The position numbers were made by a program, and so were the translations under genes. This document shows, piece after piece, positions 24,057-37,700 of a stretch of DNA of 64,000 bases. Origin of the DNA: Ophiocordyceps camponoti-saundersi (nom. inval.) (lineage: Eukaryota; Ascomycota; Sordariomycetes; Hypocreales; Ophiocordycipitaceae); the NCBI GenBank assembly GCA_003339415.1, contig PDHQ01000143.1, forward strand, positions 1 to 64,000. Reading direction: 5' to 3'. Below the pieces are notes generated by a model. It was not told the origin of the DNA and ran no database searches. It saw only the letters and a program-made list of their open reading frames with translations. How positions within the stretch are numbered: the stretch's first letter is position 1; every line of letters begins with the position of its first letter.

Positions 24057-24727
24057 TTCTTTATATAATATAATATTTAAGCTTTTTAATTTTATAATTT
24101 ACTAGCTTCCTTATATAAAAGCTTTTTATAAACTTTATAAATTTTATTAATTCTTAATATTAGTAAGATTTCTTCCTAGTAGTTATATAACTTATTAGCT
24201 TAATATTAATAAAAACCTTATTAATATTAATAAGGTATTTATAAATAAAGCGTTAGATTCCTAGCTTTTACTCCTTATTATTATATATAGTTTCTAGCCT
24301 TTGAATAAGAATATTATTTATAAAAATATTATATACTTTAAGGATAAGATTAAATAATATCTATTATATAACTTTTATAAATTAACTTACTAAGTTTATA
24401 GCTTCTATTAGTATAATATATTAATAGAAGAAACTAATTAATATTATAAAAGTTATATAATTTTAGCCTTTTAGGTTTAAAGGTATTTTATTATACTTAT
24501 AAAGGAGGTTTAGAAATATTAAAACTTTATATATTATAAATTATTTACTAAACTTATTAATATAAAAAAGTAAGTTAGCGTTTTATATAATATAGCTATT
24601 AAATATTATTATAAAGTTAATAAGCTAAACCTGTTTATCTTTCTTAGCTATTATTATATAATAATTATAATAAGAAGCATAACTAGGCTCTAAAACTTTA
24701 TACTAAACTTTATTTTTAAAAAGTTTA
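24057..24727. other. AT-rich RIP-mutated DNA, no feature recognised
   Basis: Unclassified; depleted of CpA and TpG. No repeat partner within the window was noticed. Confidence 0.5.
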
Positions 24728-26160
24728 TAATATACGCTTATATATATAATCTACTAGCAAGCGTATATACTAAGCTAGCTATTAGATAAAGTATATTAAA
24801 GATTATAAAATAAGCTAGCTACTAATTATAAAATTATAGAATAGCTATTATAAAAAGTATAAATATAAGTAAAAGTCTTTAAAAACTAAAAATATAACTA
24901 GAAAAAAATCTAAATTATTACCTAAAGAAATATTAAGCTAATTATATAGCTAGGAGCTTAAGAAAGATTTCCTAAAATAGTCCTAAAGATATTTACTTAA
25001 GAAGATTTTACGGTAATTTCTATATATATTAGTAAAATAAAGATTTCCTAGTATATAGTAATCTCTTAGCGCGCGGGGATTTCCTTATAAAATCTAAAGC
25101 TTTCTAAAAAAATATTTTAATATTATATTTAATTAGAAATCTTAGTAAAATCCTAAGAGTTATTATAAAGAAATCTTAATAGAAAATCCTAGTAATTTCC
25201 TAAATATAAAAATAATAAAATCTTTAGAAGAAAGTTAAGTAAAATCTTTAGGGGAAATCCGAGTAAAACGTTTAGGGGAAATCTTAGTAAAATATTATAA
25301 GAGGTTAGGTAATTAATAAGGGTATTATTATATATCTTATATTAACTCCCTAAGCTAGAAAAGAATTATAATAGCTTTATTAACTCCTTATCTTACTTAG
25401 AAAATTATTATTATAATTTAAAGCTTTTTTATATTAACTCTAATAATTTTATTTAATTATAGATTAAAATATATTATTAGGGAACTATATATAGAGAACT
25501 AAATTAATTTAAGTAATATAGGATATAAAAAAATAATAATATAAGAATAATAAAAAAGAATTATAATATATATTAAATATATATATTAAATATATATATT
25601 AAATATATATTATAGTAAAAGATATTATAATACTAATTAAAGAAAAATAAGAATAGAAAAAAAGGACGCGATATATAAGAATAAAATAAAGGAAATATAT
25701 CCTTTAGCTAAAGACTATACTTAATCTTTTTAGGTCTTATATACGCTGCTAGCTTCTCGCAGAGCTTCCTTCTTAGAAATGTTAGCGTGTAAAAGGTATA
25801 AAATATTAAGGATATTTACTTTAGTATATAAAAGGTATAAAATACTAAAAACTATTTACTTTCTGCTAAGTAGTAGTTATAACTTAGGTTTATAAAGTAA
25901 TAAAGCTAATATTATTACTATAATAATAATATTATAATACTATTATTTCTTATAATTATAGTATTATAATATTATATTATAATTACTATAAATATAGTAT
26001 TACTATATTATACTTATTTATAACGTATAAATTATAATAAAGAATAATATATAATTAATATTATATTAAAATAATATTAGAAAAGATACTAAAAAGTAAG
26101 TTAATTTATAGGGTTTTTACCTAAGCTTAGTAAATATATTATAATTATTAAAATCTACAC
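24728..26160 (-). mobile_element. Family B fragment: LTR plus 3-prime internal region
   Basis: 24728-25344 matches the LTRs at 33038-33631 and 43331-43924. The following sequence to about 26160 matches the internal region after the LTR at 33632-33850 and 34430-35110. The rest of the element is absent. It begins with the same hairpin as the other copies (24731-24739 pairs with 24759-24767). Three tandem 14-bp TATATATTAAATA-type units lie near 25568-25613. Orientation is inferred from the longer copy at 33038-43924. Confidence 0.75.
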
Positions 26161-27159
26161 TAAGGGCTAAAACAGCTTCTAGGACTATTATATATAAGGA
26201 GGGGGGAAAAACCGGGCAGGGCCCGGGGGAAAACCCCCTACTTATAAGGTAGGAGCCTAATAGGGTAAGGTCGGTAAGTAAGAAAAAGCGCCACTATAAG
26301 CCTTACTTAGGCCCGTGAGATTATAATAGAATAATAAACTAAGATAAGGCCTAAGGAGGTACCTTATAGGAATAAGTAAGTTATATAAGGGTATATACTA
26401 AGGTTAGCTAAAAGGCTATAAATTAGTAAATAAGTAAGGTAATATATACCCCGTTATTAAAATATAAATAAATAAAAGCTAGGTAATACGCGGCTTTTTT
26501 CCCTTTCCTTTCCTTTATAAGTATACTTATAATTATAAATAATTACTACGAATAACTTACTATATACTACTATATAGTCTCTTATTAGTTTAAAACTCGA
26601 CTAATATTATTATAATAAGGAAAGTAAAAGTTAAAGAAAAGAACTTAGTCCCTTATAATATATATATAGGATATATTATATAAGAGCGCTCGCGCTAAGG
26701 GTAATTTAGCTATTAAGTATAGCGGAGTAAGTATACTTTTTATTTCAAGTTTATTAAAAATATAAAAGTTAATAATATATAAATTTTATAGCTTAAGCGT
26801 ATATTATTTATATAAAATTAAATATAAGCTATATAGTAGTAAGTATTTCTTAGATTATAAGTAATTATAAAAAGCTAGTAAGCTAAAAATATATAAATTA
26901 TTAATAATAAATATAACTAAGCTCTATTATATATAGCGTAAAAGATATATAAAATAAAAGAAATAAAGTAATATTAAGGCGCTATTAGTAAAAGTTAAGC
27001 GCGCTATCTAAAATAAAAATTATTTATTTATTTATAAAAATATATATAATATTAAGAAGGCTTTAACTAAGGCCGCCTTTATTCCTACTAATATAAATAA
27101 AATAATAAAAGTTTTTAAGTTAATATATAATATCCTTAAGTATATTAAAATAGCCTTTA
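26161..27159. other. Unclassified stretch with a GC-rich patch
   Basis: Mostly RIP-type DNA with no gene. At about 26190-26300 there is a GC-rich island with G-runs and an imperfect palindrome (CCGGGCAGGGCCCGGGGG). No known element was recognised. Confidence 0.5.
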
Positions 27160-28813
27160 ATAATAATAATATTCTATACGCTAGTATAACTTATATAGCT
27201 TAAAACTATCCTATATATATTCTAAAAAGGGGAAAAACTAGAGAGCTTAAAGTAAAACCCTCCCCTTAAGCGTTATTTTAGCTTTAAGTTAAACCCTACT
27301 TATACCTAGTATTTTATATATTTAATAAATTAAATATTAACTAGCGATTAAAAAGCCGATATTTCCCTTAAAGTAAATTTTACGGTAATAAAAATATATA
27401 TAAACTAAGTTTAGTATAAAGTTTATATAGCTTACTTATTCTCTTAGCTATTATTATTATTATAAATTAAATCCTTATATTTAATTAAGATAGCCTTAAT
27501 AATCTAATTAATTAAGGCCTTATTAGTATAGCTTAGGAATATATAAAGGTTTTATTATCTTATAATAAATTTTATAATAGCTAATTTTAAAAAATAGCTA
27601 AATTATTATAGTAAAGCTATAAATAAATACGGAGTCGGAGTTAGGGGAGGAGGTATTATTATATTCGCTTTTTAATATTTCCGCCTTAGCTATTACTAAT
27701 TTCTAGTTAGCGTAGGAGGGGGAGGAGAGGCAGTATATATAAAGTTCTAATCTATAAATCTTTAAAGTTAAGTAATATACGCGTCCTTTACTTAATCTTA
27801 TACCGCTTTTATTTTAAAATAAAATTAATTTTACTTAAAGTAAGATTTTTAATAAAAAAATAATAATATAGTTTTTTCCTATAAGCTATAAAATAAGCAG
27901 ACTCGCTTTTTATATATAAAGTAATAAAATATTTATTATATTATAGCTTTACTATATAATATTTAATAATATATTTAAGTTAATAATATTTAAAATATTA
28001 TTAAAGTTAAACTTTTATTATATATAGTTTAGTATTAAAAATCTTTACTTATATTATTATATTCTTATTATAAATCTAATTTATATTTATTATATTATTA
28101 ATAATAATTATTAGAAAACTCCGCTAAGTTTTAAAATAATATTTTTTTATATATAATTATATTATTAAAATTTTATTTAATAACTTAATCTTTTTCTAAA
28201 AGGCTTCCTTATTATTTTATTATAAGGCTTACGCTAATACTTTTTTTATAATAAAAGTATAATCTTTACTAATTAAGTATATTTTTTTTAAAAAATAATA
28301 TAAAGCTATTTTAAATAAAACTAAAGCTTATAAATAATATTTTAGAATATTATTATAATATTACTATTAAGTAATTTCCTTATTATAAAAGCTTAGCTTT
28401 ATTTATAAAATTTATAGTTAATATTTATTATAATTATTTTAAGGCCTTAGATTTAAAATAAAATAGCGATAAAGTTAAAATAAATTATAAGCTATCGCTT
28501 ATATTATTTAAGAACTTATTTTTCAATAGTTTTCTCTTATATTTTAGCTATAATTATAGCTTATATTAAAAAAAGTTCCGCTCCCCTTAAAATTATAAAA
28601 AAGAAAGGAAACTATAGCTATAATAACTAAGAAGATATTACTAATTAATAAAGTTAGAGTAAAGGGGGCGCCTCCTTAAACTTTTTTTAACTCCGCTATT
28701 TATTCGATAATTACTTATATAAAAATAAAAATATCTTTTAAAATAATCTTATTAATATTTACCTTAGCTTTTAATAAAGTAATAAGTATAATAAACCCTT
28801 AAGTTTAAAATTA
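27160..28813 (-). mobile_element. Repeat C, copy 3, truncated at its sense 5-prime end
   Basis: It starts with the AAT tail and TACGCTAGTAT as in copy 2, runs collinearly with 10112 to about 11770, then stops. Loss of the end away from the tail is the 5-prime truncation typical of target-primed retroposons. Confidence 0.75.
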
Positions 28814-29580
28814 TTATAATAATATTTATATATTAATATACTTTATATAGCTTAGAACTATTTTATATATATTTTAAAAGGGGGAAAAACCGGAGAACTT
28901 AGAGTAAAACCCTCTCCTTAAGCGTTACTTTAGCTTTCGGTTAGACCTTACCTATACTTAGCACTTTATATATTTAATAAGTTAAGTATTAACTAATAAT
29001 TTAAAAGCTAATATTTTTATTAAAGCGGACTTTATAATAATAAAAGTATATATAAACTAAGTTTAGTATAAAGTTTATATAGCTTACTTATCCTCTTAGC
29101 TATTATTATTATTATAAACTAAATCTTTATATTTAATTAAAATAGCTTAAATAATTTAATTAATTAAGGCTTTATTAGTATAGCTTAAGAATATATAAAG
29201 GTTTTACTATTTTATAATAAACCTTATAATAGCTAGTTTCGAAAAATAGCTAAATTATTATAACGGAGCTATAAATAATTATAAAGTTAAAATTAAAGAA
29301 AAAAGTATTATTATATTTACTTTTTAGCGTTTCCGCTCTAGCTATTATTAATTTCTACTTAGCGCTAAAAAGGGAGGAGGGGTAATATATATAAAGTTCT
29401 AGTTTATAAACTTTTAAAGTTAAGTAATATACGTATCTTTTACTTAGTTTTATATTACTCTTATTTTAAGGTAAAGTTAACTTTACTTAAAGTAAGATTT
29501 TTAATAAAAAAATTATTAATATAGTTTTTTCCTATAAGCTATAAGGTAAGTAAATTTACTTTTTATATATAAAGTAATAA
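28814..29580 (-). mobile_element. Repeat C, copy 4, strongly truncated, in tandem with copy 3
   Basis: It carries the tail-proximal 770 bp only, in the same orientation and directly abutting copy 3. It ends at the sequence equivalent to about 27945 of copy 3. Confidence 0.75.
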
Positions 29581-31499
29581 TTAACTTTTTATAATAATAA
29601 GATAGGACCTATTATTTAATATTCCGCTCGCTATAATATATTTATTACTAAGGAGATAATAATAGCGCCCGCGGCGGCTAAGGCCGGGGCTCGAAGAATA
29701 GGCGATACTCCTTTAATTATATATAGGGGGTTACGGGGACTAAGTTAGTCCTCGTAATATCCCTAATCTAGCTAAGGGTAATATAATAATAATATTAAGA
29801 TAAACGGAGTAATAGACTAAGTATAGTACCTTAGCGATTATAATATAAAAAATATATATAATAAGCTTATTATAATAATATTAACTATAGCGTTTTCCGA
29901 AATATAAGATATTATAATAGCTTTTAAAGCTAAACTTTATAAAAAATATATAGCTACCTCGGACTAGACTAAAACCTAACTTTTACCTAAAATTATTAAG
30001 TTAATTAAGAAAATAGTTACTAAAGCTATATAAAAAGCCCTCTTATTAATAGCCGGTCTTAATACTAATTAAACTCGCTTAATATAAGCGTTTATAACTA
30101 TTAATAAATATATAATAATTAAACCTATTCTAAGCTACTTTAATAAAGAAATTATTATATTTATAAAAGATATTATAATCGATATAAATACCTTATAACT
30201 AACTTTATAAGAGATTATATAAGCTATAAATATAGCTTTAAAATATAAAGTTATATTAGTAATATAATAGCTTCTTAGTAAAGATATTATAGTTATATTT
30301 TATCTAAAGTATAAGAGGCGAGTAGCCTTAATTAAGTAAATCCTTATTATTTTTAGAAAGGGAGCGGTTTATAATTAGAGGACTTATTTTATTATAGCGA
30401 AAAGAGTACGTATAGAGGCTACTTATAGCGACTAAGATATACTTATATAATAAATTAAGAAGGTTAATAAGGTTAAAATTACCTAAGTTTAACCTTTCTA
30501 GCTTTATAGTAAGGGAGCTACGCGTATATACTTAATACTAAATATTACTAATATAATAAATACTAATAAACTTATATAAAATAAACTTATAATAAATATA
30601 GAAATCTCCTAAGTTAAAGTTTATAATAATATAATATAGCCCTAATAATATTATTAATATTACTAATTTAGATATATAGGGAAATATTACTACGAATAAT
30701 TATATTATAGCTTTTATATAGCCGCGGCGTACCCGGAAAAGGAGGGCGTATACTTAACTTTAGCTAAAAATAAAACTAAAAGCTATATCCTCTATAAAAC
30801 ATACTACGCTTTATAGTCCCGAGACTATCTTATTTTAAAAGCGTATTAAGATTAAATATATAGTAACTATACTTATTAACTATATAAGTTTTAGAATTAC
30901 TTATAGCTAACTTAATCTTAATTTAATAATAGCTTTATTAAAGTTTAATCTTAAAAGTAATCTTTCCCGCCCTTATTATAATTATAAGCTATAATTTAAT
31001 TTAATATAAATAAGGACCTTAGTCTAGTACCGAAAAGAGGCCGCGGTAAGATTAATATTACTCCTAGTATTTAAAGAGGATAGGGAGCTAGTAAAGGATA
31101 AAAAGCCCCCTTATCTACCTTAATATAATTATAAACTTTTACCTTATTTACTTTTAATAAAAATTAAAACCTTTTTTTAGAATATATAAAAGTATAACTA
31201 TTTTATATATATAGCGCTTTATAGCTTAGTTAGCTATAATTTAATTTATATATAAGAATTATAATATAACTAATTTAGTCGCTTACCGCTCCTAAGTATC
31301 TTATTATATAAACTTATAAATTTTAATAGCTACGTAATTCTCTATATTTATAAATAATTAAACTTTTCCTTTTAAACCCCCCTTACCGCCTTTAATATAA
31401 TATTTATTCTTTTCTATATCTTACCTTTATTATAAATTATATTTATTTACTTACCCTTATTAGTAATTAAGTTAAATCCCCTTTTTTAAAAAGATATTA

Positions 31500-31850
31500 T
31501 TTACCTTAACCTTAGCTTAATAGCTACCCTTTATATAGCGATTTTAACCTTTATTATTACTTTTAAGATTACTATAAACGGTCCTCCCCCGGAGTATTTA
31601 ATTTTCTTAAGCTAGCGACTAGCTTCTAACTCGGCCTCTTTACGCCCTTAGGCGACGTTACTTAGGAAATATATAATAAGTAAATTAAAACTATTAACTT
31701 AGCTTAAGCTATACTCGATTACTAAATAATATATTTAAAGAATAACCTTAACTTTATTAGCTTTAACTATATCTTATAAATTATCCTTATTAATACTAAT
31801 CTTTACCTTAATATAATTTTAACTAAAATATAGCGCTTTTTTTACTTAAA
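31500..31850 (+). pseudogene. LINE endonuclease remnant
   Basis: It contains the G/S-D-F-N-L-H-H metal-binding block (His now Tyr), S-P-G and L-x-L-x-T-P-x-G, followed by the T-I-D-L block eroded to T-I-N-L. These are exonuclease-endonuclease-phosphatase family landmarks. Confidence 0.75.
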
Positions 31851-32689
31851 TATTTTTATAGCTAAGGTATAAAACTAACTTAAATTAAACTTATATTTTA
31901 CTATAATACTTAGAAAATTTTAAAATATAATTACCTTATTTTATAACTAGCTAGAAATAATAATAAAAATAATAATATTAGTATATATTTAAACTTACCT
32001 TATAGCGTAAAACTAATAAAACCGGGTAATAGCTATTATTATAGCGGTTATAAAGAAAGCTTAATATTACTAAATACTAATATACTAATCTTACTAACTT
32101 TTCTTAGTAAAATTACTAAGAAGCGATAAAGGTAGAAAAGTTAATAATTAGCGTAGTATATTATAGCGCTTAGTATAATTTCCTTAATAATATCTCCGCG
32201 AAATTATTAACTTTTTAAATTATAAAATATTAAGCCTAGCTATAAAGCTAGGCTATACTTAAGCTAATATATATCCCTATATTTTAGAAATACTTAAAGT
32301 TTATATTAGCGATTATTTTCTCTAATAAGGTAATTTTACTTAGCTAATAATTTTTCCTAGCTTTTACTAGTTTAGCCCCTTTACTTACCTTAAACGATCC
32401 TTTCCTTTCTTTTTATATTAAGCGTATTATTATTATCGAAAATATCTATTTTACTTTTTTCTTAATCGCTTATTAAAAATTAGCTAGCTTTAATAAGATT
32501 CTAGTTAGGTTTCTAAAAAGATATAAACTCCCCTTTATCTAAGTTTTCTAAAAGATCTTTTAAAGCTATATTAATAATAGTTATTTCTTATTATAATTTA
32601 AAATCTCTAATATTATAATTATCTAGAAAGTAAATAAACTATTAGCTATATATTATACTTTTAGTAAATATAAGCTAATTTTACTCCTT

Positions 32690-33037
32690 AATATAATAAG
32701 AAAGGTTTTAAAGATAATTATAGCTAAGAAAATTATATTAGTAGCGGAGGAGGCCCGGATCCTCCCTAATAGCTAAATAAGTAATAAATTATAGTATTTT
32801 ACTAATATAGCGGTTTTTATATTTACTAAAATAATTAAGATAATCTAAGACTAAAGCGGCACCGCTTTATTCCTTTTACTAAACCTTATTAAAGCCTTTA
32901 ATTATATCTCCTATAATAAGGTTATTATTATTATAAATTACTTAAGCTTCCCTAAATAAGTTATAGCGTTTTTTTAATTATACCTTATAAACTATATTTT
33001 AAAACTTAAGTTTAATTATAAACTTAGTAATACTTTC
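32690..33037 (+). pseudogene. LINE reverse transcriptase remnant, first half
   Basis: Blocks R-K-V-L-K-I-I-I-A-K-K, A-E-E-A-R-I-L-P-N-S-Q and L-L-L-N-L-I-K-A-F-N-Y-I-S are readable with few stops. The last codons read S-N-T-F. The second half continues at 43930 with L-I-x-x-R-V-P-x-G-S, the conserved GxPQGSxxSP region. Confidence 0.85.
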
Positions 33038-33631
33038 TATTATACGCTTATATATATAATCTTCTAGTAAGCGTATATATTAAACTAGCTACTAGATATA
33101 GTATATAAAAGAGGGAGATAGGCTAGCTACTAATTATAAGATTATAGAATAGCTATTATAAAGAATATAAGTATAAGTAAAAGTTTTTTAAGAATTAAAA
33201 TAGTAACTATAAAAGAATTTAAATTATTACCTAAAGGAATACTAAGCTAATTTATATAGCTAAGAGCTTAAGGAAGATTTCTTAGTATAATCTTAAAAGT
33301 ATTTACTTAAGGGGATTTTATAGTAATTTCTATATATATTAGTAAAATAGAGATTTCCTAGTATACGGTGATTTCCTAATATATAGGGATTTCCTAGTAA
33401 AATCCGGAGATTTCTAAAGTTATATTTTAATACTAAATTTAGTAAGAAATCTTAATAAAATCCTAAGAGTTATTATAAAGAAATCCTAAGAGGAAATCTT
33501 AGTAATTTCTTAAGCGTAAAGGTAATAAAGTTTCTAGGGGAAATCTAAGTAAAATCTTAAGGGGGAAATCTTAGTAAAATATTATAAGAGGTTAGGCGAT
33601 TTATAAAGGTATTATTATATATCCTATATTA
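33038..33631 (-). repeat. Left outer LTR of element B
   Basis: 594 bp. A perfect 10-bp inverted repeat near its edge (33041-33050 with 33068-33077, TATACGCTTA/TAAGCGTATA) could form a hairpin. The middle holds many short GATTTCCTAGTA-like and GGAAATC-like subrepeats. Confidence 0.88.
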
Positions 33632-33859
33632 ACTCCCTAGGCTAGAAAAGAATTCTAATAGCTTTATTAACTCTTTATATTATTTTAAAAATTATTATTA
33701 TATTTAAAAACTTTTCTATATTAACTTTAATAACTATATCTAATTATAAATTAAGAAATACTATTAGGGATATATATATAGAGAACTAAATTAATTTATA
33801 TAAGGTAGGAAAGAAATAAAAAAATAAAATAAGAATAATAAAAGAGAATTACTACTAGT

Positions 33860-34720
33860 TATTATACGCTTATATATATAATCTTCTAGTAAGTATATAT
33901 ACTAAACTAGCTACTAAATATAGTATATAAAAAAGGGAGATAGGCTAGCTACTAATTATAAGATTATAAAATAGCTATTATAAAAAGTATAAGTATAAGT
34001 AAAAGTCTTTTAAGAATTAAAATAATAATTATAAAAAAATCTAAATTATTACTTAAAGGAATACTAAGCTAATTTATATAGCTAGGAGCTTAAGGAAGAT
34101 TTCTTAGTATAATCTTAAAAGTATTTACTTAAGGGGATTTTACGGTAATTTCCGTATATATTAGTGAAATAAAGATTTCCTAATATATAGTAATTTCCTA
34201 GTATATAGGGATTTCTTAATAAAATCTAGAGATTTCTAAAAGTATATTTTAATATTAGATTTAGTAGGAAATCTTAATAAAATCCTAAGAGTTATTATAG
34301 AGAAATCCTAAGAGGAAATCCTAGTAATTTCCTAAGCGTAAAGGTAATAAAGTTTCTAAGGGAAATTTAAGTAAAATCTTAAGGGGGAAATCCTAGTAAA
34401 ATATTATAAGAGGTTAAGCGATTTAAGAAACTATTATTATACTTAAAGGCTTTTTTATATTAACTCTAATAACTATATTTAATTATAGATTAAAAGATAT
34501 TATTAGGGATCTACGTATAAAGAACTAAATTAATCTATATAAAGTAGGAAAGAAATAAAAGAATAAGATAAGAATAATAAAAGAGAATTATAATATATAT
34601 TAAATATATATAGAAAAATATATATTATAGTAAAAGATATTATAATACTAAGAAAGGAAAATAGGAATAAAAAAAACGTAATATAATACGCGGACTAAAA
34701 GAATAAAATAAAGGAAATCT
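33860..34720 (-). repeat. Third, internal LTR copy of element B with following 3-prime region
   Basis: It is homologous to the left outer LTR with a deletion near 34430, where the last part of the LTR and the start of the following region are lost. Its left flank (33848-33859, ATTACTACTAGT) matches the flank of the right LTR (43318-43329, ATTACTATTAGT). That is the primer-binding side for a minus-strand element, so the segment 33038-33859 looks like an internally deleted unit sharing this LTR. Confidence 0.75.
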
Positions 34721-37700
34721 TATTATTTTTATTATTTAGATACGTAGGTTACGGCGATAATAAAAAGCGAATATAAATAATCTTACTATAAATAGTGTAA
34801 AAAATATAGTTTATAGCTTTAAGTATAATATACTTACGAAAATAGAGGCGTTTAGGATATTAGGAATAATAGTAAAATTAACTATATTATAAATAGTTTA
34901 CGCCTATTCTTAAGTATATATTACGAGCAGTTTATAATAAATAAGCCTTAGCTTTCTTATTATAGCTAATATTCTTTCTCTATTTATAATATATAGAGTA
35001 TAAGGATAAATAATATATAACTAATACTATATCGTAAAGATATTAGAAAATAATACTAAAAATATACTAATTTATAAAGTTCTTACTTAGGCTTAGTATA
35101 TATAAGTATTATTACGTATTAATAGTTAAATAATTTAAAGATTTATTACGCGGTAATAGTTAAATAAATATAATAGCTATTACTTACTAATAGTTAAATA
35201 GTATAATATATTTTTTCTATATAAAGCGTATTATTAATATATTTCTCTATTATAGTTTATACTAATACTATATAAAAAGCTACGAAAAGTCTTAATTTAT
35301 CGTTCTATTAATAAATAAATTAGCGTTAATAAGCTTAATAGTTATTATATATTTAATATTATTAGTAAGTTTAATTAAGCTACTTTTTTAATTATATAGC
35401 TTTTTAGTAATATTATTAGGAGCTATTTTTACTAAATTTAAAATATAAAAAATAAGTATATTATTAAGGTTTAAAGTTATTTTATTTCTAATAATATCGC
35501 TTTAAGTTAAAAAAAGTATATAATTAATAATAATAGCTAAAAATAATATAATAATACCTTCGCTAAGTAAATATATTTATTCTCTTATATAAATATATAA
35601 GTCTTATCGGTTTTTTTCGTAAAACTTTAGAATTTTACCTAAATTATTTAATACTAATTTCTTATTAACGAATATAGCTATTTTATTAATATTAAGTAAT
35701 ATATTTTTAAAAGCGGGGGTATTAAGTAAGATAAGTATTAAAATAGGGAAATTAATAATTTATTTATTACTAATACTAAATATTTTCGCTATATAACTTA
35801 AGCTTAGGGAAGTATTATATTTAGTAAGGTACTTATTAAAATAAATTACTTAAATTAAAATAATATTTATATTTTAAAATATTAAAGCTTACTTATTATA
35901 ATATATTATAAAAAAGGTAAAAAAGTATTTAATAACTTAGATTAGATTATTATAATAAGTTATTAGAAAGTTATTATTAGCCTTTTTAATTTTTTTAGCT
36001 TTTAGAATTTTTTAAAATTAGATTATAGTTTTAAAAACTATTATAAGGGTTTTAAATTATTAAAAGGTAAAGTAAGTTTACTTATTAAGGGTTCTAAGAA
36101 CGCTTTATTAAGTTAAAGTAGGAGGAGTAATAAAACGCCTTACTAGGGATTTACTAAAGATAGGAGCTACTCTCTTAACCTTAGTCTCCTTTTTTATAGC
36201 TATTAATACTATTCTTTTTATTTTTCTAAGGTAGTTAGTATAAGAGATAATAGCTAAGATTCTCTTAATCTCCTCTAACCTTTCTAATTCCTAATAAACT
36301 TACCCGCTAACTAGGCCCTTAATATAATTTTTTATAATTTTTAATAGCGCGTATATACTATAATAGTTTTTTCTAAGTTATTTAGATTATAGAAAGAGAT
36401 TCCTTTTAATATTAATAAAGGAATATAATAGCGAAAGGTAGCTATAGTTTCTTATTAAAGCGGCCGGTATTTTAAAAATAAAGCTAGCGGTAGAAAAAGA
36501 TACTATAGTAATTTATTAAGTAAAATATCTAAGCGTTATAACCTTAGAAACTTTAAGTAAGGAGTAGTTAAAGCTAAAATATTTATTATTTAAAAGTAAG
36601 TACTTAGAATTATAATCCTTATTATTAGGGAGATATTCTCTATTAGCTTATCTCTTTATTTTTTTATTAATATAATAAATATAATTATTTAACTTACTAA
36701 ATAATAAATTATATCCCTTTTCTTATAATACTTATTTCTAAGCGATAAAAGTTATATAGTTATTTAATTTCTAATTATTAAATTTATAAGTAAGTAACTT
36801 AAATAAATACTAAAATTTTATAAGGTTTCTAAATAGCTAAATAGCTTTTTTAAAGCTTTCGAATATAAGTATAGAGGGAGTGCAAATTAGTTATTTATAA
36901 AATAACTTATAATATATCTTATCGCGGGAATAATAAAGATTATTATAAAGAGGATTAATTTTAAGTATAAAAGAAACGAAATAATATAAGGATAATAAAA
37001 GGAATTAAAAAATAAAAAAAAAAATAATTATAAGGGGGATAAAGACTAATATATAAGAAGATATAATAAAAATAAGTAATATAGAGGGGAACAAGAGAGG
37101 ATAAATAGGGGAAAGAGGAAATAAGAGAAGAAAAGTAGGAAAATAAAGGGAAATCTAGTATAAATAGTAACGCGTTAAGTTTATTATTTCCTAAAGATAT
37201 TACGCGTTTATTATTAGGTAACTTATTTACCTTATTCTAATAGCTAGTACTTTTTAAAAATATTTATATATTTTTTCTTTATAATTTCTAGCTTAGCTTT
37301 TAACTTATTTTTTTCTTTCTTAAATTTTTTAATTATCTTCTTTTATTAAAAGTCCTTTTTAGCTACCTATTAGTTATTATTACTTAGGTATCTTTTTTAA
37401 TATTTAAAGTATTTTATTTAAGTAGCACCTTACCTTCTCTTAACCTTTCTCTTATTAAAGATTTATTTAATCTTATAATTATTAATATTAAGCTTAAGGC
37501 TAGGTTATTTTCTTAAAATATTAGCTAGTTAAAGTTATATAATTAATATAATAAGATAGATATTTATAAAGTTATTAAGATCTAGTTAGTAAGCTAGATA
37601 TCCGATTTTTTTAATTACTTAGAAAGGCTTAATTTACTATTCCGAAAGCTTTACTACTTATCTATTAGGAATAGAATATCTTTTCTTAAGTTTTAGCTAA

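Larger units (their letters stand above)
29581..33037 (+). mobile_element. LINE (non-LTR retrotransposon), 5-prime part
   Basis: Plus-strand translation shows a long, Gln-stop-riddled ORF1-like region (about 29830-30900), then an endonuclease near 31500-31850 with D-F-N-L-Y-Y-Y-F (D-F-N-L-H-H before RIP) and later a T-I-N-L block (S-T-I-D-L). Next comes reverse transcriptase at about 32690-33037 with I-I-A-K-K-I and F-L-L-L-N-L-I-K-A-F-N-Y-I-S (D-x-x-x-A-F-D-x-V-S). The order endonuclease then RT marks an apurinic-endonuclease LINE, in fungi usually Tad1-like. It breaks off at 33037 where element B is inserted and resumes at 43930. Confidence 0.85.
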
